This document shows, piece by piece, positions 45,803 to 55,423 of a stretch of DNA of 64,000 nt. The stretch lies in NCBI RefSeq assembly GCF_008728965.1, contig NZ_VSMC01000018.1, positions 1-64,000 on the forward strand, in the 5' to 3' direction. The notes under the pieces are model-generated. The model was given only the letters and a program-made list of their open reading frames with translations. It was not told the origin of the DNA and made no database searches. Made by a program: the position numbers and the translations under genes. Position 1 is the stretch's first letter, and every line of letters begins with the position of its first letter. The DNA is from Heminiphilus faecis. Its GTDB lineage: Bacteria; Bacteroidota; Bacteroidia; Bacteroidales; Muribaculaceae.

Positions 45803-46870
45803 TCACATAGACATATAATCTCCCCAGAAAGGCATGGCTACAGTGCGGCAATTAAGTCGACCGGCGCGGTCAAGACCGAGTTCAAAACTCCAACGGCTGT
45901 TTGCGATATCTTTATGTCCGAGTTCAAGTATATGGCTCAGTACTGCAACTTTCGGGTTCACAATCTTTCCCAACACATTATTCTCAGTTAGAGAATTGAC
46001 GGCATATCTGAACACATAATAGTCTACCTCTTTGTCTCGCATTGTCTCAAATTCCTCCGCAATGAAGTTGCTATCTCCGGAATGAAGCAGTTTCAGTCCT
46101 CCTCCATCCACATAGAAAGCGGTAATGGCAAGAGTGGCCAAATCAGAACTGTTGTGATGAGTAATAAAAGAGTGAATTTTAAATTCTCCAATAGTATAAT
46201 CTTTCTCAACGGTTGAAAGATACTGACTGTTATTCACACCATTAATAGTAAAATTAGTCAATACGGGCTTCCCAAGTTCCGACATAATAACGGCTAAAGG
46301 CTCCCATTTATGGTCAGCATGTATATGTGTTATTGCATAGAAATCAATATACGGCGCCAATTCCGCACCACGTCTATGATAAACGTCGACAGCATAATTG
46401 CCTTTATGGGTCTGCACCACTATACCCATGTTATATAATGCCCAGACGCGCGGAGAAGCGCCGGCGGGCAATCCAGTTTTAAGAGCATTGAGCACTTTAT
46501 CAAAAGCCATATCATAACATTTCAAAGCAGGATATGACTTTTCCAATGCTACCGCCGTGACGTTGTCAGTTTTAATATATTTCAGAAATACATTATCAAA
46601 CGGACAAACATCAGCCCAACTTTGTATTGTATTATAATTGGCTATACGCACTGACTTATCAGATAACAAGCATGAGGTTTCCCACAGTTCATTCATCACA
46701 GTCTCAACCTGCGAGGGATGATTATCGGGCTCTTCGGGAGCCGGTTGCGACAGGCCGTCGTCATTACCTCCGCAAGCTGATATCGTCAAGGAACAGCACA
46801 GGAATAGAACCCAAATAGTACTCTGAGCAAAGCCCAGAGTACTAAATTGAAGCCGTTTGTCAACTTTCAT
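45803..46870 (-). CDS. Metallo-beta-lactamase-fold lipoprotein hydrolase
   Basis: 355 residues, lipobox ISAC (Cys33). The MBL zinc motif THIHADH is at 181-187, with a later HSGDSNF (metal Asp) and LSHILELGH. It lacks the usual pattern of ComEC competence proteins; an extracellular or periplasmic phosphodiesterase or lipase-like hydrolase would fit the locus. It lies between the FN3/PQQ lipoprotein (5 bp) and a GDPD (31 bp). It may make the diester fragments the GDPDs use; this is inference. Confidence 0.75.
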   Translation of the reverse strand: MKVDKRLQFSTLGFAQSTIWVLFLCCSLTISACGGNDDGLSQPAPEEPDNHPSQVETVMNELWETSCLLSDKSVRIANYNTIQSWADVCPFDNVFLKYIKTDNVTAVALEKSYPALKCYDMAFDKVLNALKTGLPAGASPRVWALYNMGIVVQTHKGNYAVDVYHRRGAELAPYIDFYAITHIHADHKWEPLAVIMSELGKPVLTNFTINGVNNSQYLSTVEKDYTIGEFKIHSFITHHNSSDLATLAITAFYVDGGGLKLLHSGDSNFIAEEFETMRDKEVDYYVFRYAVNSLTENNVLGKIVNPKVAVLSHILELGHKDIANSRWSFELGLDRAGRLNCRTVAMPFWGDYMSM

Positions 46871-46875
46871 CGGTG

Positions 46876-48828
46876 CTATCTAAGAGAGTTTGAACCTTGA
46901 AGATTGCCACCACAGCAGTACCATCCGGCACGCAACGGCTGTACTCCGATATTGTATGACTGTATCGAACCGTTGCAACCATAGTAAAGACGTCCATCAG
47001 GACCTATACATACGGGCGACATTGTCTGTGTGATATTTGACAGGATATTGGCATTGCCATCAGGATCGAAATCAAGAATAGCGAACGGCGAGCCGTATTG
47101 TGTGATATAGGCATGACCGTTTTCGCCCAAAGCAAAACCTGAGTAGGTATAATTCAGATTATCGGTATACTTCCATTTAACAGAACCGGATGATGTAAGC
47201 GCATAAAGGCCACCGTTCTTCTCACAGAAATATACATTGCCGTCATTGTCAACAACAGGGTGGTAGCAGTCATTGTTAGACGTCGGATATGTCCATTTTG
47301 TCGCTCCGCTGTTCATATCAAGTGCTGCAATGCCAGCTTTAGCCTTAAGAACGGCATAGATGATATTATCTTTGCTATTAATGGCGAGCGAACCTCCACG
47401 TTCTGTAACAACCAGAGCTTCCGAAGCCCAGCGCTTATCGCCTCTTGAGCTATACGACCATACACCGGCCGATGTTCCTGCATATACATTACCGTTAGCG
47501 TCAACAACCACACCTCCGGCATTTCCAGAAAGCTGGGCCGACCAGATCTGATTGCCATTGTCGGCATCATATGCAATGAGCTTCGCTCCATCGCACAGAG
47601 CATAAACATAACCGTCAGATGTCACCGCAGGTGCAGCTTTGACTGCCGCTCCCATTGTAGCCGTCCATCGAATAGTGCCATTTTCAGTAAGAGCGTAAAG
47701 AGAACCATTTTTATCCTCAGTTCCGATATATACTTTGCCGTCAGGTCCTACTGCAATACCGGCACCATAAGTCGCCGCTTCAAAAGTCTGTTGCCAACGG
47801 GCAAGACCGGTAATGGCATTTATTGCAAAAAGAGTCTTGCTTGTCTGAGATACACTATACAGAGTCTGTCCATCGGCCGAGAAAGCAAAATTTGAAGCCT
47901 TCTGATAACCGGCATTGGGAAATTCGGACCAAGCGAAGTTTTCAACATTAATATCAATGCTTCCGCTTGCTTTTGTTCCGTCAGTGAAAGTAACTTCAAC
48001 AGTGACAGTATTTTTACCGGCAATACTAAACATAGTTACCAAGCTCTCGTTAGCAGATACCGGCGAGCCGTTAACACTCCATTGAACCGAAGAGATGGTA
48101 CCATTTATAAAGAATGCAGGGTTATACTCCAGTTTGCAGAGCTCAAATACATGTGGATTTTCCGGCAAGCAGGAGATAGCTGTAATATGACCGGGAGTGG
48201 CAGAAGAAGACAATGTCTCTGAACGGCCATGGTTATATACGGCACTGATGTCAAACCGATATTCGATATCGTTGCTGAGTTCTGATACGAGAAGTGATTT
48301 TGTTCCTTGAGGCACCTCAAGAGTTTTCAAGGCATTATTGTTTTCCAACACAATAATCTCGTATTTGTAATTAAGATCAGTAACCGGCTCAGTCCAAGAG
48401 AGAAATACACACTTATCACCTGCAGTTGCCTTAAAATCGGTAACAGGTATACGGGTGGTTTTAGGAGTTGCCGTAGCTTTGATCATTTGAGCCAGACCAT
48501 CGGCATAACGAGCCTGAACTCCAAAAGTGTAAGCTACGTCGTTTGTCAGGTCCTCTACGGTATAGGACGTGGTTTTACCATCAACTTCCTCACTCTTAGC
48601 GCCTTCATCAGCACTGCTTGACACCCACGTAATCAGATACGATTCAGGGTCAGGTTTGTCGGCCTGTTTTTTCCATTGCATGGTTACAGACTCATCGCCT
48701 GAAGTCACTGTCAGATCTTCGACTTCAAATCGAGACAGAGGAGCCGAATAGCTGTTCTCATCTTCGCAAGCACTGAGAGACAGAAGCGTTGCAAATAGGA
48801 GGCCGAAGCCTAATATATTAAATTTCAT
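46876..48828 (-). CDS. FN3/PKD/PQQ-propeller surface lipoprotein
   Basis: 650 residues, lipobox LSAC (Cys21). Two fibronectin type III domains (about 35-125 and 130-215), a PKD-like Ig domain (about 220-300, SVQWSVNGSPVSANES), then a PQQ-like seven-blade beta-propeller (repeats such as GKVYIGTEDKNGSLYALTEN and DGYVYALCDGAKLIAYDADN). It occupies the place where SusE/SusF-type surface glycan-binding proteins occur, directly after susD, so it is likely a surface substrate-binding protein. No enzymatic residues are recognised. Confidence 0.8.
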   Translation of the reverse strand: MKFNILGFGLLFATLLSLSACEDENSYSAPLSRFEVEDLTVTSGDESVTMQWKKQADKPDPESYLITWVSSSADEGAKSEEVDGKTTSYTVEDLTNDVAYTFGVQARYADGLAQMIKATATPKTTRIPVTDFKATAGDKCVFLSWTEPVTDLNYKYEIIVLENNNALKTLEVPQGTKSLLVSELSNDIEYRFDISAVYNHGRSETLSSSATPGHITAISCLPENPHVFELCKLEYNPAFFINGTISSVQWSVNGSPVSANESLVTMFSIAGKNTVTVEVTFTDGTKASGSIDINVENFAWSEFPNAGYQKASNFAFSADGQTLYSVSQTSKTLFAINAITGLARWQQTFEAATYGAGIAVGPDGKVYIGTEDKNGSLYALTENGTIRWTATMGAAVKAAPAVTSDGYVYALCDGAKLIAYDADNGNQIWSAQLSGNAGGVVVDANGNVYAGTSAGVWSYSSRGDKRWASEALVVTERGGSLAINSKDNIIYAVLKAKAGIAALDMNSGATKWTYPTSNNDCYHPVVDNDGNVYFCEKNGGLYALTSSGSVKWKYTDNLNYTYSGFALGENGHAYITQYGSPFAILDFDPDGNANILSNITQTMSPVCIGPDGRLYYGCNGSIQSYNIGVQPLRAGWYCCGGNLQGSNSLR

Positions 48829-48850
48829 GTCGTTTTTTTATTGATTATGA

Positions 48851-50266
48851 TTAGTAACCGGGATTCTGCCACAGTATGTCGGTATTGTTGATACGTTCAA
48901 TCTCGGACAAAGGAATCGGATATAACAGCTGATAATCGTTAATCGATTTACCGTCAGCGGCAGCAGCTTCTATTGCACCGCCTAAACGTACGCTGTCAAA
49001 CCATCGGTGTCCTTCATATGGAAATTCTTTCTGTCGTTCTAAAAGAATCGCCTTTCGGAACTCATCTTGCGAAGGCACATCTGCAATATCAATTGGCGTA
49101 AGACCTGCTCGTGTATGAACCATATTTAAAGCTTTTAATGCTTCAGAGTCTTGTGAACCTGAATATGCAACTTCATTAAGTGCTTCTGCGTACATTAATA
49201 CAACATCTGAATATCGGATCAGAATATTGTCAGATCCATATTGTCGAGTTGATTCATCACGTGTATCATAGAATTTACGCATTAGACAAGTATTCACGCC
49301 TGGAACCTGTAAGTATTCCAATAAATCTGCACGATCGTCATCCGTACCATCATAAAGATGATTTAGCGCATCAGTGCGATTATTATCATCCGTTAAATTT
49401 GTAAGTGAGTACCAAGCTCCATGACCTTCCCCAACTATTGTTTTGTTATAACGGACAGCAAAAATAATTTCTCTGTTCATCTTGTTATTTACATCAAAGA
49501 CATCTACTATGTTGGGAAGAAGTTCGTAAGAGCCAATCATACTTTGTAGCAAATTAGCTGCTTTTTGAGGCTGTTTGAATGTCAAATAAACTTTCGCAAG
49601 AAGAGCTTTGGCAGCACCAGACGTAGCTCTGCCTACATCTTTACTGTCATAGTTCTCAGGAAGCATATTTTCAGTGATTATTTGTTCCAAATCTCCGGCA
49701 AGGTACTCATACATCTGTTGGTCTGAAGGACGACCAAGCAGCAAAGCATCATTGACTGAGAGGACACGACGCGCAACAGGAACATTTCCCCATGCACGAT
49801 ACATGTTGAATGTTGTAAGAGCGCGTACAAACATAGCTTCTCCTTTAAACTGCTTCTTCTTGGTTAGATTGAATTCCGCATTATCAATTTTATCGAGTAT
49901 TTTGTTACAACGGTAAATGCCATTGTCAAAATTTTCCCAAAGTTTGTCAAGAATGCCGTTGGCCGACGTTTCTCTAAACATGTCTATATCATAACGATCT
50001 TGGGTTCCTGCCGTCGGAGCCTTAAGAGTTAAATTGTCACTACGATATTCACACATTTCTATGTAGAAGTCCATCTGTGTTTGCAACTTTGAATAGCAGG
50101 CATTGACAGCTAGCTCAAAGTCGTTTTCAGTTTTATAGACCTTGTCACCTATAACTTCATCGTCCGGCTTAAGATCAAAGAAACTATCTGTGCAGGAAGT
50201 CAGGGCTGGTATAAATGCCACCAGTACGGCAAAAAGTAGAAATACTTTCTTTAAATATGCAGTCAT
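48851..50266 (-). CDS. susD: SusD/RagB-family nutrient-binding lipoprotein
   Basis: 471 residues, lipobox LTSC (Cys25). RagB/SusD features include CYSKLQTQMDFYIEMCEYRS, YRCNKILDKIDNAEF, AEALNEVAY with the helical core, and the closing LERQKEFPYEGHRWFDSVRL and YPIPLSEIERINN. It caps the SusC channel at the outer surface. It lies 9 bp after susC. The absence of neighbouring glycoside hydrolases argues that its ligand is not an ordinary polysaccharide. Confidence 0.95.
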   Translation of the reverse strand: MTAYLKKVFLLFAVLVAFIPALTSCTDSFFDLKPDDEVIGDKVYKTENDFELAVNACYSKLQTQMDFYIEMCEYRSDNLTLKAPTAGTQDRYDIDMFRETSANGILDKLWENFDNGIYRCNKILDKIDNAEFNLTKKKQFKGEAMFVRALTTFNMYRAWGNVPVARRVLSVNDALLLGRPSDQQMYEYLAGDLEQIITENMLPENYDSKDVGRATSGAAKALLAKVYLTFKQPQKAANLLQSMIGSYELLPNIVDVFDVNNKMNREIIFAVRYNKTIVGEGHGAWYSLTNLTDDNNRTDALNHLYDGTDDDRADLLEYLQVPGVNTCLMRKFYDTRDESTRQYGSDNILIRYSDVVLMYAEALNEVAYSGSQDSEALKALNMVHTRAGLTPIDIADVPSQDEFRKAILLERQKEFPYEGHRWFDSVRLGGAIEAAAADGKSINDYQLLYPIPLSEIERINNTDILWQNPGY

Positions 50267-50275
50267 AATAATTCT

Positions 50276-53200
50276 TTAAAATGTAGTAATGTTTAGACCA
50301 ATCATGAATGTACGAGAAAGAGGATATGTTCCATAGTCCTCTCCCGGAGTAAGAGCGTTAGCGGTACGCATGCTTACTTCAGGATTGTAGCCTGAATAAT
50401 TGGTCCAAGTTACAAGGTTATTACCAGAAACATAAAGTCTACATTTCTCAATATGAAGACGTTTAAGCCAATTGGACGGTAAAGTATAGCCTATCGTAAG
50501 ATTCTGCAAACGTAGATATGAGCCATCTTCAACGTGCCATGTTGATGTGCGGCCATTATTCCCTGTTTGTTTCCTGTTAGCTCTGTTTGTTAAGCCATTT
50601 CCTATATTTTCAGGTGATTTCCAACGATCAAGTGATGTTATTGTTCCATTCGTATTACCTTCCATATTATCAAGATAACGTCTGTTGAGATTTAGTATTT
50701 CGTTGCCATAAACGCCTTGGAATGAGAATGCCAAGTCAATACCTTTATACATGAGTTGTCCATTGAAACCATACGTAAAGTCTGGCATATAATTACCAAC
50801 AACAGCACGATCAGTATTAACATCAATAACTCCATCACCGTTTACATCAACAAACTTAAAATCACCGGGACGAGTATTGTCAAAGTGAGGATATGCTTTA
50901 ATTTCCTCTTCATTTTTAAAAACACCATCCACAACCATCAAATAGTAAGACCCTATTGGTTTACCAACTTCGGTGATATAATATGCATGTTCTACAGATC
51001 CACTGGATATAATAGGTGCATTATTTTGACCTAATTCTTTCACTTCATTCCAGTTTTTAGCCCAAGTTGCGTTAAAGCTATATGAGAGTCCATTAGAGTA
51101 AGAGTGTTGTGAACCAATTGAAAACTCCAAGCCATGGTTATTGACCTTGCCAATATTCATCAGTGTGGTACCATAACCGGTTGAACGTGGCACAAGTACC
51201 TGTTGCAGCATGTCATGCGTATCCGAGTAATAGAATTCACCTATAAATGTCAAATAGCCATTAAACGCCCGCAAATCAAGACCGACATTTATCATGCTGG
51301 TTTTCTCCCAAGTTAAGTCAGGATTATCAACAGAAGTAGGCTTGTAGCCACTTACCAATTGACCATTTCCTGTACCTAAGATATATTCTTCAATACCCAT
51401 TGTAGAAAGATGCTCATAGTTGCCAATATTAAAATTGCCAGTCTGTCCATAGCTGAAACGGAGTTTTCCATCTTCAAGCCAATTCATTGAAGTCAGATCG
51501 CGAAAAAAATTCTCTTGGGTGAATCTCCATGCGGCAGATGCAGAGGGGAAATACCCCCAACGATTATTTTTGCCGAAACGAGATGAACCATCAGCACGAA
51601 TTGCAGCAGACAGCATGTATTTACTATCGTAAGAATATTGGGCACGGGCTAAGTATGACGCCAATGACCATTGTGTAGTCTTAGAAGTACCATCAGATAC
51701 AGTTCCACCTGTGATTGTCTGAATATAGTCATTGGGATAATCTGTTGCCTTTACATATACACCTTTATAAGTCTCTTTTTGGGCTGATTGAACAACAACT
51801 GCATTTACCGAATGTTTGCCAAAATCACGATACCATGTGAGTTGGTTTTCAATCAACCAATTATAGTAACTTCCAGTTGAGGCCTCTGCAATCGGATTAG
51901 AAGGTTTATCAAAGTAATCTTTACCAAGCAAAGGTAAAGTAGATGGTCTATATGTTTCGTTGTTCGCTCCATAGTAGTTACCACCAAGCGATGTTTGGAA
52001 TTTAAAACCACGACCAAAATCAAACCCGACATATATACGGCCTGTAAAATTGAATCGAGTTACCTTATCTTTACAAAGTGTGGCAAGAGCAACCGGATTC
52101 AGTATTTCATTATGCTGATAATCATTACCAACACGCCAATAACCATTTCCCTGATAGTTAAAAGAGCCATCGTCATTATACACTGGCCAAATTGGGCAAG
52201 AAGTCAATGCAGACTGAACAACACCTCCACTAGAATACGAACCTGAGGCATTCACACGATTACTCTCTGAATATGAAGGAGACATATTTGCACCATAGCT
52301 TAATCTCTGATATTTACCATCGAGATTCGCACGGAATGAATATTTCTTGTAATCAGAATTTATTATTACACCTTCCTTATTAAGATAATTGGCCGATACA
52401 AAATAGTTTGTATCACCAGATTTTCCACTAATAGAGATATTATGATTAGTAGAAATACCTGTACGAAAAATCTCATCTTGCCAATCAGTATCAACTAAAC
52501 CGCTCATACCCTGAAGATAAGGTTCCAGTTCGATTGGATAATTTGAATATGACTCAGGTCTAGACCCATTTGGAGCTGTTCCACCTGGATGCAGATCAAG
52601 ATATGCATTAGTATGAGCTTCTGCAGAAAACTCGGCGTATTGATATGCATTCATCAAATCAATCTTTTTAGTGATATTATCCCAAGCAACATAACCATCA
52701 TATGATACTTTTGCTCGTTCAGTTGTGCCTTTCTTTGTAGTTATTATTATGACACCATTAGAACCACGGCTTCCATAAATTGCAGCAGCAGATGCATCCT
52801 TTAGTACTTCGAGGCTTTCGATGTCGTTCGGATTTATATTGCCAAGCCCATTTTCAACAGGTACGCCATCAACAATATATAGAGGGTCATTACCAGCAGT
52901 TGCAGAGCTAACACCACGTACTCGTACCATCATGTTGTTGCCCTCGGGGTCTCCGGAAGTTTGCATAACAGATACACCTGGCATTTTTCCTGCCATAGCT
53001 TGACGGAAGTCACTTGCTGGTAGATTTGCGATGTCTTCAGACTTGATTTGGGATATAGCAGTAGAGACATCACGTTTTTTCTGAACGCCATAACCTACGA
53101 CTACAACTTCATCAAGGACTTGCGTATCCTCTATCAATTTCACAATTGATAGCGCAGCTGTATCAGAAGCAATAATTTCTTGTGGATTATATCCTATGTA

Positions 53201-53689
53201 AGAGAATATGAGTGTCGCATCAGAAGGAATATTATTGAGTGTATAATTACCATCTATATCAGTCGCAGTTCCCACTTGGCTGCCTTTTACACGAACTGTA
53301 CCACCAATAATTGGTTCTCCTGTGGAATCAACAACATTGCCAGATACTGTAATTTTAGATTCCTTACTATGTTGTTTATTATCCGTTGTCTCCGTAATTA
53401 TTATTGATTTATCAGAGACAATTTTGTATGACAAGTTAGTGCCAGCCAAAACTTTATCCAATACCTGAGAAACAGGCGCGTTTTTTACGTCAACGGTTAT
53501 TACTTTATTATCTACTACATCGTCACGATATGAAAACACATAATCGCTCTGCTTTTCTATAAGTTCGAGTAGCGTTTTAAGATTTCCATTCTCAATGCCT
53601 ACTGTTATGGTTTTCGTTTGTGCAAACATGGCAGCACAAACGAAAATACACAGCAGTACCGAAAATGTTTTTTTAGGAAAACTGTTCAT
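50276..53689 (-). CDS. susC: SusC/RagA-family TonB-dependent transporter with STN domain
   Basis: 1137 residues. Signal peptide (1-23), STN domain (about 25-100), carboxypeptidase-D regulatory-like domain (about 112-195), TonB-box region EVVVVGYGVQKK, plug (VRVRGVSSATAGNDPLYIVDGVPV; EVLKDASAAAIYGSRGSNGV) and a 22-strand barrel ending SRTFMIGLNITTF. The STN domain is the part that talks to FecR anti-sigma factors, matching the divergent ECF sigma/FecR pair. First gene of a six-gene operon through glpT. Confidence 0.95.
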   Translation of the reverse strand: MNSFPKKTFSVLLCIFVCAAMFAQTKTITVGIENGNLKTLLELIEKQSDYVFSYRDDVVDNKVITVDVKNAPVSQVLDKVLAGTNLSYKIVSDKSIIITETTDNKQHSKESKITVSGNVVDSTGEPIIGGTVRVKGSQVGTATDIDGNYTLNNIPSDATLIFSYIGYNPQEIIASDTAALSIVKLIEDTQVLDEVVVVGYGVQKKRDVSTAISQIKSEDIANLPASDFRQAMAGKMPGVSVMQTSGDPEGNNMMVRVRGVSSATAGNDPLYIVDGVPVENGLGNINPNDIESLEVLKDASAAAIYGSRGSNGVIIITTKKGTTERAKVSYDGYVAWDNITKKIDLMNAYQYAEFSAEAHTNAYLDLHPGGTAPNGSRPESYSNYPIELEPYLQGMSGLVDTDWQDEIFRTGISTNHNISISGKSGDTNYFVSANYLNKEGVIINSDYKKYSFRANLDGKYQRLSYGANMSPSYSESNRVNASGSYSSGGVVQSALTSCPIWPVYNDDGSFNYQGNGYWRVGNDYQHNEILNPVALATLCKDKVTRFNFTGRIYVGFDFGRGFKFQTSLGGNYYGANNETYRPSTLPLLGKDYFDKPSNPIAEASTGSYYNWLIENQLTWYRDFGKHSVNAVVVQSAQKETYKGVYVKATDYPNDYIQTITGGTVSDGTSKTTQWSLASYLARAQYSYDSKYMLSAAIRADGSSRFGKNNRWGYFPSASAAWRFTQENFFRDLTSMNWLEDGKLRFSYGQTGNFNIGNYEHLSTMGIEEYILGTGNGQLVSGYKPTSVDNPDLTWEKTSMINVGLDLRAFNGYLTFIGEFYYSDTHDMLQQVLVPRSTGYGTTLMNIGKVNNHGLEFSIGSQHSYSNGLSYSFNATWAKNWNEVKELGQNNAPIISSGSVEHAYYITEVGKPIGSYYLMVVDGVFKNEEEIKAYPHFDNTRPGDFKFVDVNGDGVIDVNTDRAVVGNYMPDFTYGFNGQLMYKGIDLAFSFQGVYGNEILNLNRRYLDNMEGNTNGTITSLDRWKSPENIGNGLTNRANRKQTGNNGRTSTWHVEDGSYLRLQNLTIGYTLPSNWLKRLHIEKCRLYVSGNNLVTWTNYSGYNPEVSMRTANALTPGEDYGTYPLSRTFMIGLNITTF

Positions 53690-53716
53690 ATGAAAAATGA
53701 TAAATGATTAGTATTT

Positions 53717-53775
53717 ATTATTGTAATCGTACTGCACAAGGCTATGTCCCGTGTTAAAAATATGTTGTACAACAT
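53717..53775 (-). promoter_or_regulatory. Shared ECF-type promoter and palindromic operator (susC copy)
   Basis: On the minus strand: perfect palindrome ATGTTGTACAACAT (53762-53775), spacer, GGGAC (53746-53750), 15 bases, ACGATTACAATAAT (53717-53730), 27 bases before the susC ATG. Same blocks and spacing as at 39402-39460. The ECF sigma gene begins 80 bp away on the other strand. Confidence 0.7.
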
Positions 53776-53855
53776 GTTTTAATTTATTCTCATAGTATAT
53801 AGGAGAAGTCAAATATTTGTTATACTTTTGACAAAATTTTCTAATTGTTATAGAA

Positions 53856-54422
53856 TTGGCTAATTCAATCAATATATCAGAAACAGAGCTTGTCGCATCT
53901 CTTAAAAAGGGGTCTGTCAAAGCCTTTAATATGATATACCAATTATATGCGAAAAGACTTTTAATTTATATTGCGAGTGCTACTAATAACAAAGAAGATG
54001 CTGAGGAAATTGTTTCAGATATATTTTTAAGTCTATGGAAGAATCATAAAAATATTGATTTGGAAACTGATTTATCAACATTTCTTTTTCATATTGCCTA
54101 TAAGCGTCGTATTGATTTCTTTAGGCATTCTTTGACGGTTCCGATCTATGAAGACTACATGCTCTTTCAAAATGACTTGATAAGTCAAGAAAATAATGAA
54201 CTAGAATATAATGATTTTTTGAATATTTTTAACCAAGCATTAGAATTATTACCATCTAGACTTCAGACAGTTTTGACTCTTTCAAGAATAAAGGGACTCT
54301 CTAATGAACAAATTGCTATGAAATTAAAAATATCATCCAAGACCGTTAGAAATAGCATCTCCTTAGGATTGAAATTATTAAAAAAAAAATTAGATATTTT
54401 AAGGAGGGATCACAAAGTTTAG
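53856..54422 (+). CDS. ECF sigma-70 factor of the SusCD locus
   Basis: 188 residues from a TTG start; no ATG precedes sigma region 2 in frame and a TGA lies 9 codons upstream. Region 2 is AFNMIYQLYAKRLLIYIASA followed by DAEEIVSDIFLSLWKN; region 4 is LPSRLQTVLTLSRIKGLSNE and QIAMKLKISSKTVRNSI. A -7-like TACTTTTG lies at 53823-53830. It probably drives susC and the type-B GDPD through the shared element, gated by the FecR protein after it. Confidence 0.85.
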   Translation: MANSINISETELVASLKKGSVKAFNMIYQLYAKRLLIYIASATNNKEDAEEIVSDIFLSLWKNHKNIDLETDLSTFLFHIAYKRRIDFFRHSLTVPIYEDYMLFQNDLISQENNELEYNDFLNIFNQALELLPSRLQTVLTLSRIKGLSNEQIAMKLKISSKTVRNSISLGLKLLKKKLDILRRDHKV

Positions 54423-54451
54423 TTCTCTTATCGATTATATAGTATAAGCAT

Positions 54452-55423
54452 ATGAAGAATAGAGTCAGGAAATTCAAAGACGGTAAGATGTATTCTGAAG
54501 AACTCATCAATTTTAAGGAAGAAGTAGACTTAATGACAGATAAAGAGCTAGATGAGTGTCTGAACAATTGCGAGTCCAATCTCACCTTTACAGAATCAGA
54601 CATTGATGCAATACAAAACAGATTAAATGAAGAAATCAAAACTGAAAAACGTAAGATAATATTGCATCGTTTCTATAAAGCGTGCGCAGCCATTACGCTG
54701 CCGGCAATACTACTATCAGGCATTTTGCTTTTTAATTACTACAATGATTTGAAAAAATACGACACGATAATCTCTCATAACATCATTATCGAAACGGACA
54801 AGGGAGAGTCTTCCATGACTATTCTGCCGGATGGGTCTAGAATTTTAATGAACCCCAAATCCAAATTATCATATAACATAAAATCTTTCAATTTTGAAAA
54901 AAGAGAGATTGAATATAAAGGAGAAGGACATTTCAACATAAAAAAGAATACGGATGCTCCATTTAAATTAAAAGTATCGGATCTTGAAATCAAAGTTTTA
55001 GGGACAATATTCTCTTTATATGCACGCGAAAATAAAAATAATACTGAAATTTATCTGGAAGAAGGCTCCCTTCAACTAACCTCATTTATATCCGACAGTA
55101 AAAAATTGCTTCATTCCGGAGAAACTGCAATTATACATAACGAAACCGGAGAAATTGAGATTATTGATGATACTTCAGACTATAAAAGGACTGCAGGACA
55201 ATCAATAATTTATTTTAAATCTTCCACATTGTCTGATGTGGCAAAAGATTTAGAACTATATTATGGCAAAGAAGTTATAGTGAATAACGATATCAAACAC
55301 ATATTATTTACCGGTTCGTTGCCCATAAACGACTTAAAACAAGTCAGGTACGTGCTCGAAAACACATTAAATATATCGATTTCAATAAACGAAGCCGATA
55401 ATACACTGACTTTTATGCCATAA
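54452..55423 (+). CDS. FecR-type anti-sigma factor
   Basis: 323 residues. A cytoplasmic N terminus binds sigma, then one membrane helix (AITLPAILLSGILLFNYY, about 78-95), the FecR periplasmic domain (DKGESSMTILPDGSRILMNP; GEGHFNIKKNTDAPFKLKV; LGTIFSLYARENK) and a DUF4974 C terminus (STLSDVAKDLELYYGKEVIV). It follows the sigma gene by 29 bp and would contact the SusC STN domain. Confidence 0.9.
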   Translation: MKNRVRKFKDGKMYSEELINFKEEVDLMTDKELDECLNNCESNLTFTESDIDAIQNRLNEEIKTEKRKIILHRFYKACAAITLPAILLSGILLFNYYNDLKKYDTIISHNIIIETDKGESSMTILPDGSRILMNPKSKLSYNIKSFNFEKREIEYKGEGHFNIKKNTDAPFKLKVSDLEIKVLGTIFSLYARENKNNTEIYLEEGSLQLTSFISDSKKLLHSGETAIIHNETGEIEIIDDTSDYKRTAGQSIIYFKSSTLSDVAKDLELYYGKEVIVNNDIKHILFTGSLPINDLKQVRYVLENTLNISISINEADNTLTFMP

